A DNA stretch of 64,000 nucleotides from Methylomagnum ishizawai (GTDB lineage Bacteria; Pseudomonadota; Gammaproteobacteria; Methylococcales; Methylococcaceae): contig NZ_AP019783.1 in NCBI RefSeq assembly GCF_019670005.1, positions 702,501-766,500 on the forward strand, given 5' to 3'. The notes under the pieces were generated by a model. The model ran no database searches. It was given only the letters and a program-made list of their open reading frames with translations, and was not told the origin of the DNA. The position numbers and the translations under genes are program-made. Below, in pieces: positions 37,762-45,576 of this stretch (position 1 is the stretch's first letter; the number at the start of each line of letters is the position of its first letter).

Positions 37762-39027
37762 TCAGGCGTATTTCCGTAGCAGGGCTTTGATGGCCGATAG
37801 CGCCCAGGCCGCTCCCTGCCTGCCGTGCCTGACCAGCCATGAAGCCAGGGGACGCGCCCTGGCCGCGAGACGCCGGATATCCGCCCATAGCGGCCCGAAC
37901 TCCACCGGCATATCGCGTACCCGGCCCCGGCGGACCAGCCAGCCCAGTACGCCGCTGGCGAATAGCAAGGCGGGGGCCAGGCCGGCGAGAAACCACAGGA
38001 GCCGGCCTCCCGTGCCCCAGATTTCCCCGGTATGCAGCGGCCACAGCCAAGTCATCGTGGTTTCCCCCGCGCCGAACCGGGCGGGATTGCGGACCTCGCG
38101 GATTTGGCCGCTGTACTGGTCCACCCAGACCGTGGTGAGCGGATGGCGCCGGTTCACTTCCCAGGGCTGCCGCAGCGAGACGCGGTAGGTGCCGGTTTCC
38201 CCCTCGGGCGTCGCCACCCGCCGCACCTCCGCGTGCGGGAACGGGCCACGGGCCAATAGCACCGCCTCGTCCAACCCGACCGGCCTGTCGTTGGGCATGG
38301 CGGTGCTGCGGACGGTGGGGCCGTCGTCGTCGTGGCCCATGCCGGAGGTTCCCAACAGCGATTCCGGTACCCGCGGGAAGGCCAGGCCGAATCCCGTGCA
38401 AGCCTGGGCCAGCAAGGGCAGGGCGATGGCGAGCCCGAACAGCCGGTGTCCGTCCAGGGCCAGCCGGCCCAGGCGCAACCCGCCGCCCGGCTTGGTCCCG
38501 CCCAACCCCGCCAATCCCAGCCACAGGCCGGAAATCACCGTCAGCACGAGCGCCACTCCCAGTCCGCCCACCCAGTTCCAGCCCGTGCGGCCCAGGCCGA
38601 GTTGCGTATGCCAGTCCGAGAGGCGGGTGGCCGCCGTCCCGCCCCAGAAACGGCTGGCGACGATTTCCGCCGTATAGGGATTCACCGACACCATCAACGG
38701 CGCGTAGAGCCGGCCTTGGGTTTCCTCGGGATTTTCATACCAGGCGGTTAACAGGCCGTCCGGGGTGCGGGGCAGTTCCAGCGTCCAGCTTCCGGGCCTC
38801 CGGGGGTGCGCGGCCCGTACCGCTGCCAGGATATGGCCTAGCGGAAGTGGTGGGTCTTTGGGACGGTCGATGGATAGCCGGGGGTCCAGCCATAAATCCA
38901 AGGCCGGACCATAAAGGGCGAGGGCGCCGCTCAGCCCGATCAGCGCGAAGAACAGCCCGAAGGGGATGGCCAGCCAGCGATGGATTTTCGGACAGGGGCG
39001 GTGGGGGTGCGGGGGTTTATCGTTCAT
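37762..39027 (-). CDS. PepSY-associated transmembrane protein
   Basis: 421 residues. The N-terminus HPHRPCPKIHRWLAIPFGLFFALIGLSGALALYG, with the first helix and conserved His and Trp, is typical of PepSY_TM proteins. Further helices lie at about 150-172, 190-212 and 335-357. Periplasmic PepSY-like repeats include YRVSLRQPWEVNRRHPLTTVWVDQYSGQI. Relatives act with siderophore or metal uptake or as ferric reductases. No TonB receptor is adjacent, so the substrate is unknown. Confidence 0.85.
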   Translation of the reverse strand: MNDKPPHPHRPCPKIHRWLAIPFGLFFALIGLSGALALYGPALDLWLDPRLSIDRPKDPPLPLGHILAAVRAAHPRRPGSWTLELPRTPDGLLTAWYENPEETQGRLYAPLMVSVNPYTAEIVASRFWGGTAATRLSDWHTQLGLGRTGWNWVGGLGVALVLTVISGLWLGLAGLGGTKPGGGLRLGRLALDGHRLFGLAIALPLLAQACTGFGLAFPRVPESLLGTSGMGHDDDGPTVRSTAMPNDRPVGLDEAVLLARGPFPHAEVRRVATPEGETGTYRVSLRQPWEVNRRHPLTTVWVDQYSGQIREVRNPARFGAGETTMTWLWPLHTGEIWGTGGRLLWFLAGLAPALLFASGVLGWLVRRGRVRDMPVEFGPLWADIRRLAARARPLASWLVRHGRQGAAWALSAIKALLRKYA

Positions 39028-39362
39028 GGCGGGGAGCGGGGGCGGCGGGAAGGAGATAGCTTATCCCATCCCCGCCCGTTCCGGTCCGGGGGATAACCAG
39101 GTGGTCGGGGCGGCGTTGGAAAAGGTCGCGACCGGTGGACGAGATCGCCCGATACCGGCGGAGTTTGCCGATATTCAAAGGGAAGCGCGCCCGTGACCGG
39201 GCTTCAAACTCATGGTATCTATAAGGCCAACCATCCGTTTATAATGCCTCGATAGCAGGTTGGGTGTAAGAGGGTTCTCCATGAAAGGTGGAGTTGCATC
39301 CGCTGGGAATGCCAATGTGTCGCGACAGGAAACTCTCTATTCCATTTGGCGGCATGCCCCCT
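39028..39362. other. intergenic region upstream of the repeat-protein locus
   Basis: About 335 bp without a supportable gene. Frames here lack protein character, and base composition falls toward A+T after about 39210. It is likely the regulatory region for the GVAKY-repeat gene. Confidence 0.45.
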
Positions 39363-39368
39363 TATACT
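39340..39368 (+). promoter_or_regulatory. candidate promoter of the GVAKY-repeat membrane protein gene
   Basis: TATACT at 39363-39368 is a good -10 hexamer; TTCCAT at 39340-39345 is a weak -35 at a 17-bp spacing. The 5' leader would be about 70 nt and contains a stem CAGCCCC (39388-39394) / GGGGCTG (39404-39410). Confidence 0.45.
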
Positions 39369-39445
39369 ACAAGCACTAGCGGCCATCCAGCCCCGACTCG
39401 CTTGGGGCTGCACCCACTTCTCAGGACATTAGATAGGGGAAAGAC

Positions 39446-40042
39446 GTGAAAATGAGCAATACGACGACGGGTTTATTGGCGGCGGCGCTGCTGCTGTCCA
39501 GTCCCTTGGCTTCGGCGGAGTCCAAATATCCGGCGGCGGATTTCGAGCCGCAGGTCATCACCCGCGATGCCGATCTGATCTCCAAGCACGACCAAGCCGC
39601 CAAGGAGCGCGAAGCCGCCGAACAGGCGAAGCAGGCGAAGCGCAGCCAAGCCGTCGCGTCGTCGGCGGTGTCCAAGTCGTCGGAAGCCGAAGCCGATTCC
39701 ACCCCAGCCAGTTCCGCCGAGCCCGCGGTGACCACCGAAGGTGGCTCTTCGATGGATAATTTCCCCGTCGCCCTGGTCGTTTTCGCCTTGGCGGGCTTGG
39801 TATTCTGGAGTACCAAACGGCCCAAGGGGCAGGAAGTCCGTTATAGCGCCGCTCCCGTCGCGCCCGCGGGTACCGTGGGCGGCGAAACCGGGGTTGCCAA
39901 GTACCTGAAGGAACTCGAAGCTTCCGCCCGCAAAGCGGCCGGCACCGGGGTTGCCCGCTATCTCAAGAATCTCGAAGCCAATGCCGCTCCCAAAACTCCC
40001 GAAACCGGCGTGGCCAAGTATATCAAAAGCAATAGGCTCTAA
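39446..40042 (+). CDS. membrane-anchored protein with three cytoplasmic GVA(K/R)Y repeats
   Basis: 198 residues, starting at GTG 39446 (AGGGGA 5 bases upstream; the ATG at 39452 is too far from it). Residues 1-24 form a signal peptide ending ASA. Residues 25-105 are hydrophilic and rich in Ala, Lys, Glu and Ser, with a helical stretch at 40-70. One membrane helix spans about 105-122, followed by the positive stop KRPKG. The tail carries G149-VAKYLKELEASA, G168-VARYLKNLEANA and G188-VAKYIKSNRL, spaced 19 and 20 residues. The charge pattern puts this tail in the cytoplasm. I know no function. A 56-residue protein of the same repeat and hxlA-hxlB follow on the same strand, suggesting recruitment of those enzymes or of the small protein to a membrane (inference). 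Confidence 0.85.
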   Translation: MKMSNTTTGLLAAALLLSSPLASAESKYPAADFEPQVITRDADLISKHDQAAKEREAAEQAKQAKRSQAVASSAVSKSSEAEADSTPASSAEPAVTTEGGSSMDNFPVALVVFALAGLVFWSTKRPKGQEVRYSAAPVAPAGTVGGETGVAKYLKELEASARKAAGTGVARYLKNLEANAAPKTPETGVAKYIKSNRL

Positions 40043-40170
40043 AACCACGGTGCCGAGCAATACCCGGATAGCAGGGTTGTTGGCAGGTTCCGGGGGTTTC
40101 GACTCGAATCGGAATCATTGATGCGATAACCAATATCGCGCTTAATCAAAGTTATATCGGAGTACATATC

Positions 40171-40341
40171 ATGGCGGAGCTAAGCGGAGTAGCTAAGTAT
40201 ATTAAAAACCTGGAGTCGTCTGAAAAGAAAGTCGTCGAGACCGGGGTAGCCAAGTATATTAGGGACCTGGAGGCTTCCGCGAAAAAGTCGGCCGAGACGG
40301 GAGTTGCTAGGTATATCAAGAATCTTAATAAAGCTGGGTGA
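40171..40341 (+). CDS. 56-residue protein of three 19-residue GVA(K/R)YI repeats
   Basis: ATG at 40171 is preceded by GGAG (40159-40162). The protein is almost wholly repetitive: GVAKYIKNLESSEKK at 6-20, GVAKYIRDLEASAKK at 25-39 and GVARYIKNLNKAG at 44-56. The Gly residues at 6, 25 and 44 are exactly 19 apart, and the linker before each later copy ends in E-T or V-E-T. It has no signal peptide or membrane helix, so it should be cytoplasmic. The units would form short amphipathic helices with Val, Tyr, Ile and Leu on one face. G+C is about 48% by hand count, well below the neighbouring genes. It lies between the membrane protein with the same tail repeat and hxlA. Function unknown; an assembly or scaffold peptide is my inference. 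Confidence 0.82.
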   Translation: MAELSGVAKYIKNLESSEKKVVETGVAKYIRDLEASAKKSAETGVARYIKNLNKAG

Positions 40342-40423
40342 AAATTGCTTGCGAGCCTAGGCATCGAAGCGATGTGCCAACAGCTTAATTAAGGCGATGG
40401 CCTACGCGCTACACAGTTAGGAG

Positions 40424-40429
40424 TTGACA
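40424..40429 (+). promoter_or_regulatory. consensus -35-like TTGACA upstream of hxlA
   Basis: A perfect TTGACA lies 74 bp before the hxlA start in an A+T-richer leader. No good -10 hexamer is found at 16-18 bp, so either the -10 is weak (around 40447-40452) or an activator is needed. A separate promoter would let hxlA-hxlB be made in excess of the repeat proteins. Confidence 0.35.
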
Positions 40430-40502
40430 TTTGCCTGAGATAGGGCGATGCATTTCTAAGCATAAAACCTGTAACCAACCATAACCAATCGGAGCATACA
40501 CC

Positions 40503-41144
40503 ATGGCAAGACCGTTAATTCAATTGGCACTCGATTCTTTGGATGTTGCCCAGACTCTGAAGCTCGCCAGCCTCGCGGCCCCTTATGTCGACATTTTCGA
40601 AATCGGCACCCCGTGCATCAAGCACAACGGTGTGAGCTTGGTCAAGGAATTGCGCAAGCTCTACCCCAACAAGCTGATCCTGGTCGATCTCAAGACCATG
40701 GATGCCGGTGAATACGAAGCCACCCCGTTCTATGCCGCAGGCGCTGACATTTGCACCGTGCTGGGTGTTTCCGGTTTGGCGACCATCGCCGGCGTGATCA
40801 AGGCTGCCAATGCCCATGGCGCCGAAGTGCAGGTCGATCTGATCAATGTTCCCGACAAGGCCGCGTGCGCTAGGGAATCCGCCAAGCTGGGCGCCCACAT
40901 CATCGGTGTCCACACCGGTCTCGACGCCCAGGCCGCCGGTCAAACCCCGTTCGCCGACCTGCAAGCCGTGGCCAAACTGGGCCTGCCGATGCGTATTTCC
41001 GTGGCCGGCGGCATCAAGCAGTCCACCGTGCAGCAAGTCGCCCAGGCCGGCGCGAACATCGTGGTCGTCGGTGCCGCCATCTACGGTGCGCCGTCCCCCG
41101 CCGATGCCGCCCGTGAAATCTGCGAACTGGCCAGCGCCGCCTAA
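40503..41144 (+). CDS. hxlA: 3-hexulose-6-phosphate synthase
   Basis: 213 residues, the usual size. A TIM-barrel enzyme of the orotidine-phosphate decarboxylase superfamily that joins formaldehyde to ribulose 5-phosphate, the first step of the RuMP cycle. LALDSLD (Asp11) and the VDLKTMDAGEYE block (Asp62, Lys64, Asp67) carry the Mg and substrate residues; GVHTGLDAQA and VAGGIKQSTV complete the phosphate-binding side. GGAG lies 8 bases upstream of the ATG. Its isomerase partner follows at 9 bp. The pair points to formaldehyde assimilation by a type I/X methanotroph. Confidence 0.96.
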   Translation: MARPLIQLALDSLDVAQTLKLASLAAPYVDIFEIGTPCIKHNGVSLVKELRKLYPNKLILVDLKTMDAGEYEATPFYAAGADICTVLGVSGLATIAGVIKAANAHGAEVQVDLINVPDKAACARESAKLGAHIIGVHTGLDAQAAGQTPFADLQAVAKLGLPMRISVAGGIKQSTVQQVAQAGANIVVVGAAIYGAPSPADAAREICELASAA

Positions 41145-41153
41145 GGAACCCAT

Positions 41154-41687
41154 ATGCATCAGCAGCTCATCATAGACAAGATTACGAGCATCCTTTCGGC
41201 TACCGATGCTAGCTATGAAGAAAAACTAACCGGCATACTCGATAAGGCATCGCGCATATTCATCGCGGGTGCCGGTCGGTCGGCCTTGGTTGCAAGGTTC
41301 TTTGCAATGAGGTTGATGCATGGCGGTTATGACGTCTATGTCGTCGGTGAGATCGTGACGCCGAGCATCCGTGCGGGGGATTTGTTGATCGTTATCTCCG
41401 GCTCCGGGGAAACCGAGACCATGATCGCCTACACGAAGCGGGCCAAGCAATTGGGTGCCGAGATCGTCCTGATTTCGGCCAAGAGCAGCTCGACCATCGC
41501 CGACATGGCGGGTGCGGTGTTCCAAATCGGCAGCCCCGAGCAATACGGCAAGGTGGTCGGTATGCCCATGGGCACTGTGTTCGAGCTATCCACGCTGATG
41601 CTCCTGGAAGCCACCATTTCGCACATCATCCACGAAAAGGGGATTCCGGAAGAGGAAATGCGGACCCGGCACGCCAATTTGGAATAA
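41154..41687 (+). CDS. hxlB: 6-phospho-3-hexuloisomerase
   Basis: 177 residues. A SIS-domain protein (about 30-145): IFIAGAGRSALVARFFAMRLMHGGYDVYVVGE holds the sugar-phosphate loop, IVISGSGETETMIAYTKRAKQLGAEIVLISA is the second phosphate site, and a C-terminal ARHANLE-like tail (RTRHANLE) is conserved. It converts hexulose 6-phosphate to fructose 6-phosphate in the cytoplasm. AAGGA before the ATG and the 9-bp gap to hxlA imply one transcript, ended by the hairpin at 41717. Confidence 0.96.
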   Translation: MHQQLIIDKITSILSATDASYEEKLTGILDKASRIFIAGAGRSALVARFFAMRLMHGGYDVYVVGEIVTPSIRAGDLLIVISGSGETETMIAYTKRAKQLGAEIVLISAKSSSTIADMAGAVFQIGSPEQYGKVVGMPMGTVFELSTLMLLEATISHIIHEKGIPEEEMRTRHANLE

Positions 41688-41716
41688 TCCCCCGAGGGGT
41701 GTTCCAGGAAATCGAC

Positions 41717-41745
41717 AGGGCAGGATTCATTCCTGCCCTTTTTTT
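41717..41745 (+). terminator. rho-independent terminator of hxlA-hxlB
   Basis: A 9-bp perfect stem (41717-41725 with 41731-41739) has a 5-base loop and is followed by a run of T to 41745. It lies 30 bp after the hxlB stop. Confidence 0.92.
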
Positions 41746-41799
41746 ATGCCTTGGGGATTGCGCGGGCCGGGGCGCATACGGGTTGGCCCCGGTATCCCT

Positions 41800-42579
41800 T
41801 CAGCCGTCGATCAGCAAATGCCCCGGCAGGGCGATTTCCATCGCGACCGGCAAATGGTCCGAGCAGGCGAAATTCAGCGCCCGCACCTTTTCCACCTTCA
41901 GTTCGGGCGTGACCAGGATATGGTCCAGCATCCGGTGCGGACGCCAACTCGGAAAGGTGTTGATCTGGCAGGCGGGATCGCACAGCCGGGTGGTCTGGAA
42001 CAGGAGGTTCAATTCCGGGGAATCGGGTTCGCAATTGAAGTCCCCCATCAGCACCACATAGGGCAGGTCGTGGATCAATTCGCCGACGAAGGCCAGTTGC
42101 CGCAGCCGGGTCCGTTGCGCCAGGGCCAGGTGCAGCACGCAGATATACAGGGCGTCCTCGCCCGATTGGCCGAACCGCGCCAACAACGCACCCCGCCCCG
42201 GCAATCCCGGCAGCTTGTAATCATGGACGGTATCCGGCTTCAGGCGGCTCAGCAGGCCGTTGCTATGCAGGGCGATGTTGCCGAAACGGCGGTTGACCTG
42301 GTTATGCCAATAGGGGAAGCCCGCGTGTTCGGCCAGGTATTCGGCCTGCACGATGTTGTGGCTGCGGGTGCCGCCGCCATCCACTTCCTGTAGGCCCACC
42401 AGGTCGAAGGGCTTGAGGAACTGGGCGATGCGGTTGAGGTTGGGCAGGCGTTTCCGCGAGGGCAGGATGTGCCGCCAGCCTCCGGTGAGGTAGTCGCGAT
42501 AGCTCGAAGTGTTGATGCCGGTCTGGATGTTGAAGCTCGCCAGATTCAGGCGGCGCGGGCGGTCGGACACGGGTTTCAT
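41800..42579 (-). CDS. endonuclease/exonuclease/phosphatase (EEP) family protein
   Basis: 259 residues from the ATG at 42579. EEP motifs are LNLASFNIQTG (about 11-21), DLVGLQEVDGG (about 58-68), VLMGDFNCEPDSPE (about 174-187), LDHILVTP (about 222-229) and a C-terminal CSDHLPVAMEI (about 244-254), which carry the metal, Asn and His residues of the DNase I-like fold. Substrate unknown (DNA, RNA or phospholipid). It is the last gene of an engB-cytochrome c4-dsbA-EEP neighbourhood that resembles the one in pseudomonads. Confidence 0.9.
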   Translation of the reverse strand: MKPVSDRPRRLNLASFNIQTGINTSSYRDYLTGGWRHILPSRKRLPNLNRIAQFLKPFDLVGLQEVDGGGTRSHNIVQAEYLAEHAGFPYWHNQVNRRFGNIALHSNGLLSRLKPDTVHDYKLPGLPGRGALLARFGQSGEDALYICVLHLALAQRTRLRQLAFVGELIHDLPYVVLMGDFNCEPDSPELNLLFQTTRLCDPACQINTFPSWRPHRMLDHILVTPELKVEKVRALNFACSDHLPVAMEIALPGHLLIDG

Positions 42580-42674
42580 GGGCTGGGGTCTGCGTGGGTT
42601 GCGCGTTCCCCGGACGCGGATCCGCCGCCTGGGAGCGGCGGGTCCTGTGGGGTCCATACCCTGGGGGCGGTGGC

Positions 42675-43364
42675 CTAATGGGCCGCTTTCAGGGCCGGTG
42701 CCTCGGGAATCGGCGGGGCGCCATGGGCTTCGGCCACCGGGGGCTTGGCCTCGGTTTCCTTCTTGATGAGCGCGTTGGTGATTTCGATCATGCGGGCGAA
42801 GCTTTTGGCCTTGGCGGGGCCGACCAGATATTTGCCGTTCACCACGATGCTGGGCGTGCCGGTGACGCCGTAGCGGGCGGCCATGCCCTCGGCCTGGCGC
42901 AGCTTGGAATCCACCGCGAAGGACTTGAAGGCCGCTTTGAAGTCGTCCTCCTTCACGCCGTGGGCGACGAAGAACTTGCCCAGGTCCTTCTCCGATTCCA
43001 GGGTCTGGTGCTTGTTCTGGATGGCGTCGAAGAAGTCGGCATGGACCTTCTCCACCACGCCCAGCGCCTCGGCAGTGAAGAACGCCTTGGCATGGTTGCG
43101 CCAATGCTCGTTGAACACCGCCGGTTGGCGGATGAACACCACGTTCTGCGGTTTGCTCCTGACCCAGTTGTTCAGGTCGGGTTCGAAGTGATAGCAATGC
43201 GGGCAGCCATACCAGAAGAATTCCATCACCTCGACCTTGCTGGGATCGGAAGTGGGTTGGGCCGGGTTGATCGTGTCGTAGTCGGTGCCGGCTTTGAATT
43301 CCTCGGCGAAAACCGGCGCGGATAGCAACAGCCAGCCCGCCATGAACCCGAACAGCAGTTTCAT
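42675..43364 (-). CDS. dsbA: thiol:disulfide interchange protein DsbA
   Basis: 229 residues. Signal peptide 1-20 ending VFA. The thioredoxin-fold active site is Cys54-Pro-His-Cys57 in FFWYGCPHCYHFEP. GTPSIVVNGKYLVG holds the cis-proline. It oxidises cysteines in periplasmic proteins. The C-terminus is extended by about 20 residues rich in Ala, Pro and Glu (KPPVAEAHGAPPIPEAPALKAAH is split by charge). Adjacent cytochrome c genes would need its thiol chemistry. Confidence 0.94.
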   Translation of the reverse strand: MKLLFGFMAGWLLLSAPVFAEEFKAGTDYDTINPAQPTSDPSKVEVMEFFWYGCPHCYHFEPDLNNWVRSKPQNVVFIRQPAVFNEHWRNHAKAFFTAEALGVVEKVHADFFDAIQNKHQTLESEKDLGKFFVAHGVKEDDFKAAFKSFAVDSKLRQAEGMAARYGVTGTPSIVVNGKYLVGPAKAKSFARMIEITNALIKKETEAKPPVAEAHGAPPIPEAPALKAAH

Positions 43365-43410
43365 CGTGATACCTCGTCAAAAATACAGGGAGCGTTATGG
43401 GAAGCGTGGG

Positions 43411-44010
43411 TTATTGGAGGCTGGAGATGTAGTCCGCCACCGCCTTGATTTCCGCGTCGTTCATCCGGGCCGCCAGGGCGCGCATCATGCCGTTCATGTC
43501 GTTGCCGCGTTCCCCGGCCTTGAAGTCCCGCAGGGTCTTTTCGACATAGGCGGCGTACTGCCCGTTGAGCTGGGGGAACACCGCGCCCGGATTGCCGTTG
43601 CCGCCGAAGCCGTGGCAGCCGGTGCAGGCCGGGACGCCGGTCTTGAGGTTGCCGGTGCGGTAGATGGTTTCGCCGAGGGCGTTGGCCTCCGCCTTCTCGA
43701 TGGTGATCTTCTGCTGGCTGTAATAGGCCGCGAGATCGTCGATATCCTGGCCGGTGAGGGGTTCGGCCAAGGCGCCCATGGTCGGGTCGCCGCGCTTCTG
43801 GGATTTGAAATCGTGGAGCTGCTTGGCGATGTAATCGGCGTGCTGGCCCGCGATCTTGGGGAAGATCGGGGCGCTGCTATTGCCGTCCTCGCCATGGCAG
43901 CCGGCGCAGACCATGGCCTTCTCCTTGCCGGCGGCGGGATTGCCTTGGGCATGGGCGAGGGCGACGCCGCCCGCCAGTAACAGACCCATCCAAAACCTTA
44001 GTTTTCCCAT
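43411..44010 (-). CDS. dihaem cytochrome c4
   Basis: 199 residues. Signal peptide to about residue 21 (ALAHA). Two class I cytochrome domains each have a haem site: CAGCH at 35-39 and CTGCH at about 132-136. Distal methionines are expected in DPTMGALAEPL and GNDMNGMMRAL. It carries electrons in the periplasm between the bc1 complex and terminal oxidases. The gene order next to dsbA and opposite engB is conserved in other gammaproteobacteria. Confidence 0.93.
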   Translation of the reverse strand: MGKLRFWMGLLLAGGVALAHAQGNPAAGKEKAMVCAGCHGEDGNSSAPIFPKIAGQHADYIAKQLHDFKSQKRGDPTMGALAEPLTGQDIDDLAAYYSQQKITIEKAEANALGETIYRTGNLKTGVPACTGCHGFGGNGNPGAVFPQLNGQYAAYVEKTLRDFKAGERGNDMNGMMRALAARMNDAEIKAVADYISSLQ

Positions 44011-44197
44011 TCCCGATACCTCGCTGATAGCCGGATGTTATTGATATGAATGTAAACGGGCCGTCCGGGGCGGTGGCTTGGGGCATGGTCCCGGTGGCGG
44101 CGTGGCGCTGAAAAACCCAATGGGCGTGGTCCGCTTCAAACCCGCAATCAAATACGGGTAAACTACAAAAGTCAATTATTTCCCCGAACAGCCTATC

Positions 44198-44827
44198 GTG
44201 AAATCCATTTATCATTCCGCCAGTTTCCTGGCGAGCGCCTCGAAGCTGGGCAACGCCCCTCCCGACCAGGGCCTGGAGGTCGCGTTCGCGGGCCGTTCCA
44301 ACGCCGGGAAGTCCAGCGCCATCAACCTCATCACCCAACAGAAATCCCTCGCCAGGGTCAGCAAGACGCCGGGCCGGACCCAGTTGCTCAATTTCTTCCA
44401 ACTCGACGCGGACCGGCGCCTGGTCGATCTGCCGGGCTACGGCTACGCCGAGGTGCCCGAGGCCATGCGGAAAACATGGGGGGCGATGATAGAGAACTAT
44501 CTGAGCCAGCGCCAAGCCCTGCGCGGGGTTTTTTTGGTGATGGATATCCGCCGTCCCTTGACCGATTTCGATTGGCGCATGATCGAATGGTGCGCCCATT
44601 ACCGCCTGTCCCTGCATATCGCCCTGACCAAGGCCGACAAGCTCAGCCGGGGCGCGGCCTTCGATACCCTGCACAAGGTCAGGCGGGAATTGGCCGGATG
44701 GCAAGGCCCGGACATCGGCTTGCAATTGTTTTCCGCGCTCAAGCGGGTTGGCGTGGAGGAGGCCCATGCCGTGCTGGACCGCTGGTTCGAATGCGGGCCG
44801 GGCGAGGATGCGGCCACCCGGCCCTGA
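44198..44827 (+). CDS. engB: ribosome biogenesis GTPase EngB/YsxC
   Basis: 209 residues. GTPase motifs are clear: G1 [17 protein letters not shown] (about 29-45), G2 [12 protein letters not shown]3 [12 protein letters not shown] and G4 [10 protein letters not shown], with G5 FSALKRVG. It acts in large-subunit assembly. It diverges from the cytochrome c4 gene, with 187 bp between starts. Confidence 0.95.
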   Translation: MKSIYHSASFLASASKLGNAPPDQGLEVAFAGRSNAGKSSAINLITQQKSLARVSKTPGRTQLLNFFQLDADRRLVDLPGYGYAEVPEAMRKTWGAMIENYLSQRQALRGVFLVMDIRRPLTDFDWRMIEWCAHYRLSLHIALTKADKLSRGAAFDTLHKVRRELAGWQGPDIGLQLFSALKRVGVEEAHAVLDRWFECGPGEDAATRP

Positions 44828-44838
44828 GTACCGCCGGG

Positions 44839-44950
44839 CAAAAAAAACTCCGAAGCAAAAAGGGGAAAATGCTTCGGAGTCTTGGAGTTCCCGGTTGGGG
44901 GGAACCGGGATTGAGAAAAACTACCCAAGGAGAGGAGGTGAGTAGTTCGC
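44839..44950 (-). ncRNA. candidate minus-strand small RNA with C/U-rich hairpin loops
   Basis: Read on the minus strand there are three consecutive hairpins. The first pairs 939-947 with 919-927 (of 44xxx; 9 bp including one G-U) and exposes the 11-nt loop CCUCCUCUCCU. The second is an 8-bp stem (44903-44910 with 44889-44896) with loop CCCCCC. The third is an 11-bp stem (44870-44880 with 44847-44857) with loop UUUUCCCCUUUU, followed by U7-8 (44847-44840), a strong intrinsic terminator. No minus-strand protein gene lies upstream to need it. The first loop is complementary to Shine-Dalgarno sequences, like C-rich regulatory sRNAs in other bacteria. The 5' end and promoter are not clear; transcription probably starts between about 44950 and 45100. 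Confidence 0.6.
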
Positions 44951-45153
44951 GTCGTTCCTGAATGGCCCTATGACCCCCTATCGCAAGGGAAAGTTCCAGC
45001 CCGATCCGGCTGCCGCGATACCCCCGCCCCTACCCGGAACTTATCCCCGTCCCGCCGTCTCGAATGAGGCGCGGCGCATCCCTTGGAACCGCCGGACACC
45101 GGTCCCTCATAATGCCGGAATCCTTTCCCAACCCATCGCCTAGGCACGCCAAC

Positions 45154-45573
45154 ATGAATATCCAAAAACTCGTCAGTTTCAATTTTCACTTCGCCGTTTG
45201 GTTATCCATCTTGGGCGGTATCGCCGCCTTGAACCATCCCGATTTCATCGTGCCCGACGACGACGGCATGTACGGCCCCTTGCGCAATAATTTCCTGATC
45301 GTCATCGGCTACCTGGTATTCAGCGAATTGGGGCTGTGGTATTTCCGCTATTTGAAGGGCAGCCGTATCGAGGCCTTGATCATGGCCTATACCTTCTTCG
45401 CCACGGCGGTGGGGGCCAAGTTTTATGGCATGGTCAATAACCTGCCGGTATCGGATGCCTTCGTGATGACCATGGCCTATCTGGCCGTCTCGCATGGGTT
45501 TTATTATGCCGCCGGTCTCATGGAAGCCGAGACGCGGGCGGCCCAGGCCAAGCATCCTGGGCCGGACGTTTGA
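45154..45573 (+). CDS. four-helix integral membrane protein of unknown function
   Basis: 139 residues from the ATG at 45154 (MNIQKLVSFNFHFAVWLS). Hydrophobic segments at about 9-26, 45-64, 74-95 and 105-125 predict four membrane helices with short loops; GMYGPLRNN is the longest polar loop. I do not recognise a family. A weak promoter (TTGGAA at 45083-45088, CATAAT at 45108-45113, 19-bp spacing) may drive it. It converges on panC with 3 bp between stops. Confidence 0.8.
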   Translation: MNIQKLVSFNFHFAVWLSILGGIAALNHPDFIVPDDDGMYGPLRNNFLIVIGYLVFSELGLWYFRYLKGSRIEALIMAYTFFATAVGAKFYGMVNNLPVSDAFVMTMAYLAVSHGFYYAAGLMEAETRAAQAKHPGPDV

Positions 45574-45576
45574 GGC

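Noticed and set aside
39388-39410. CAGCCCC/GGGGCTG stem in the leader of the repeat protein considered as a riboswitch or attenuator
   Set aside because: A single short stem with no alternative pairing or ligand-type consensus; recorded only as part of the leader.
40152-40364. Antisense 70-codon frame over the small repeat gene (FLIYLATPVS repeats)
   Set aside because: It is the mirror of the GVAKYIK repeat; the plus-strand gene has a ribosome site, a good start and a matching paralogue next door.
40342-40502. A formaldehyde- or metal-responsive operator before hxlA
   Set aside because: No convincing inverted repeat or known consensus beyond TTGACA at 40424; not enough to name a regulator.
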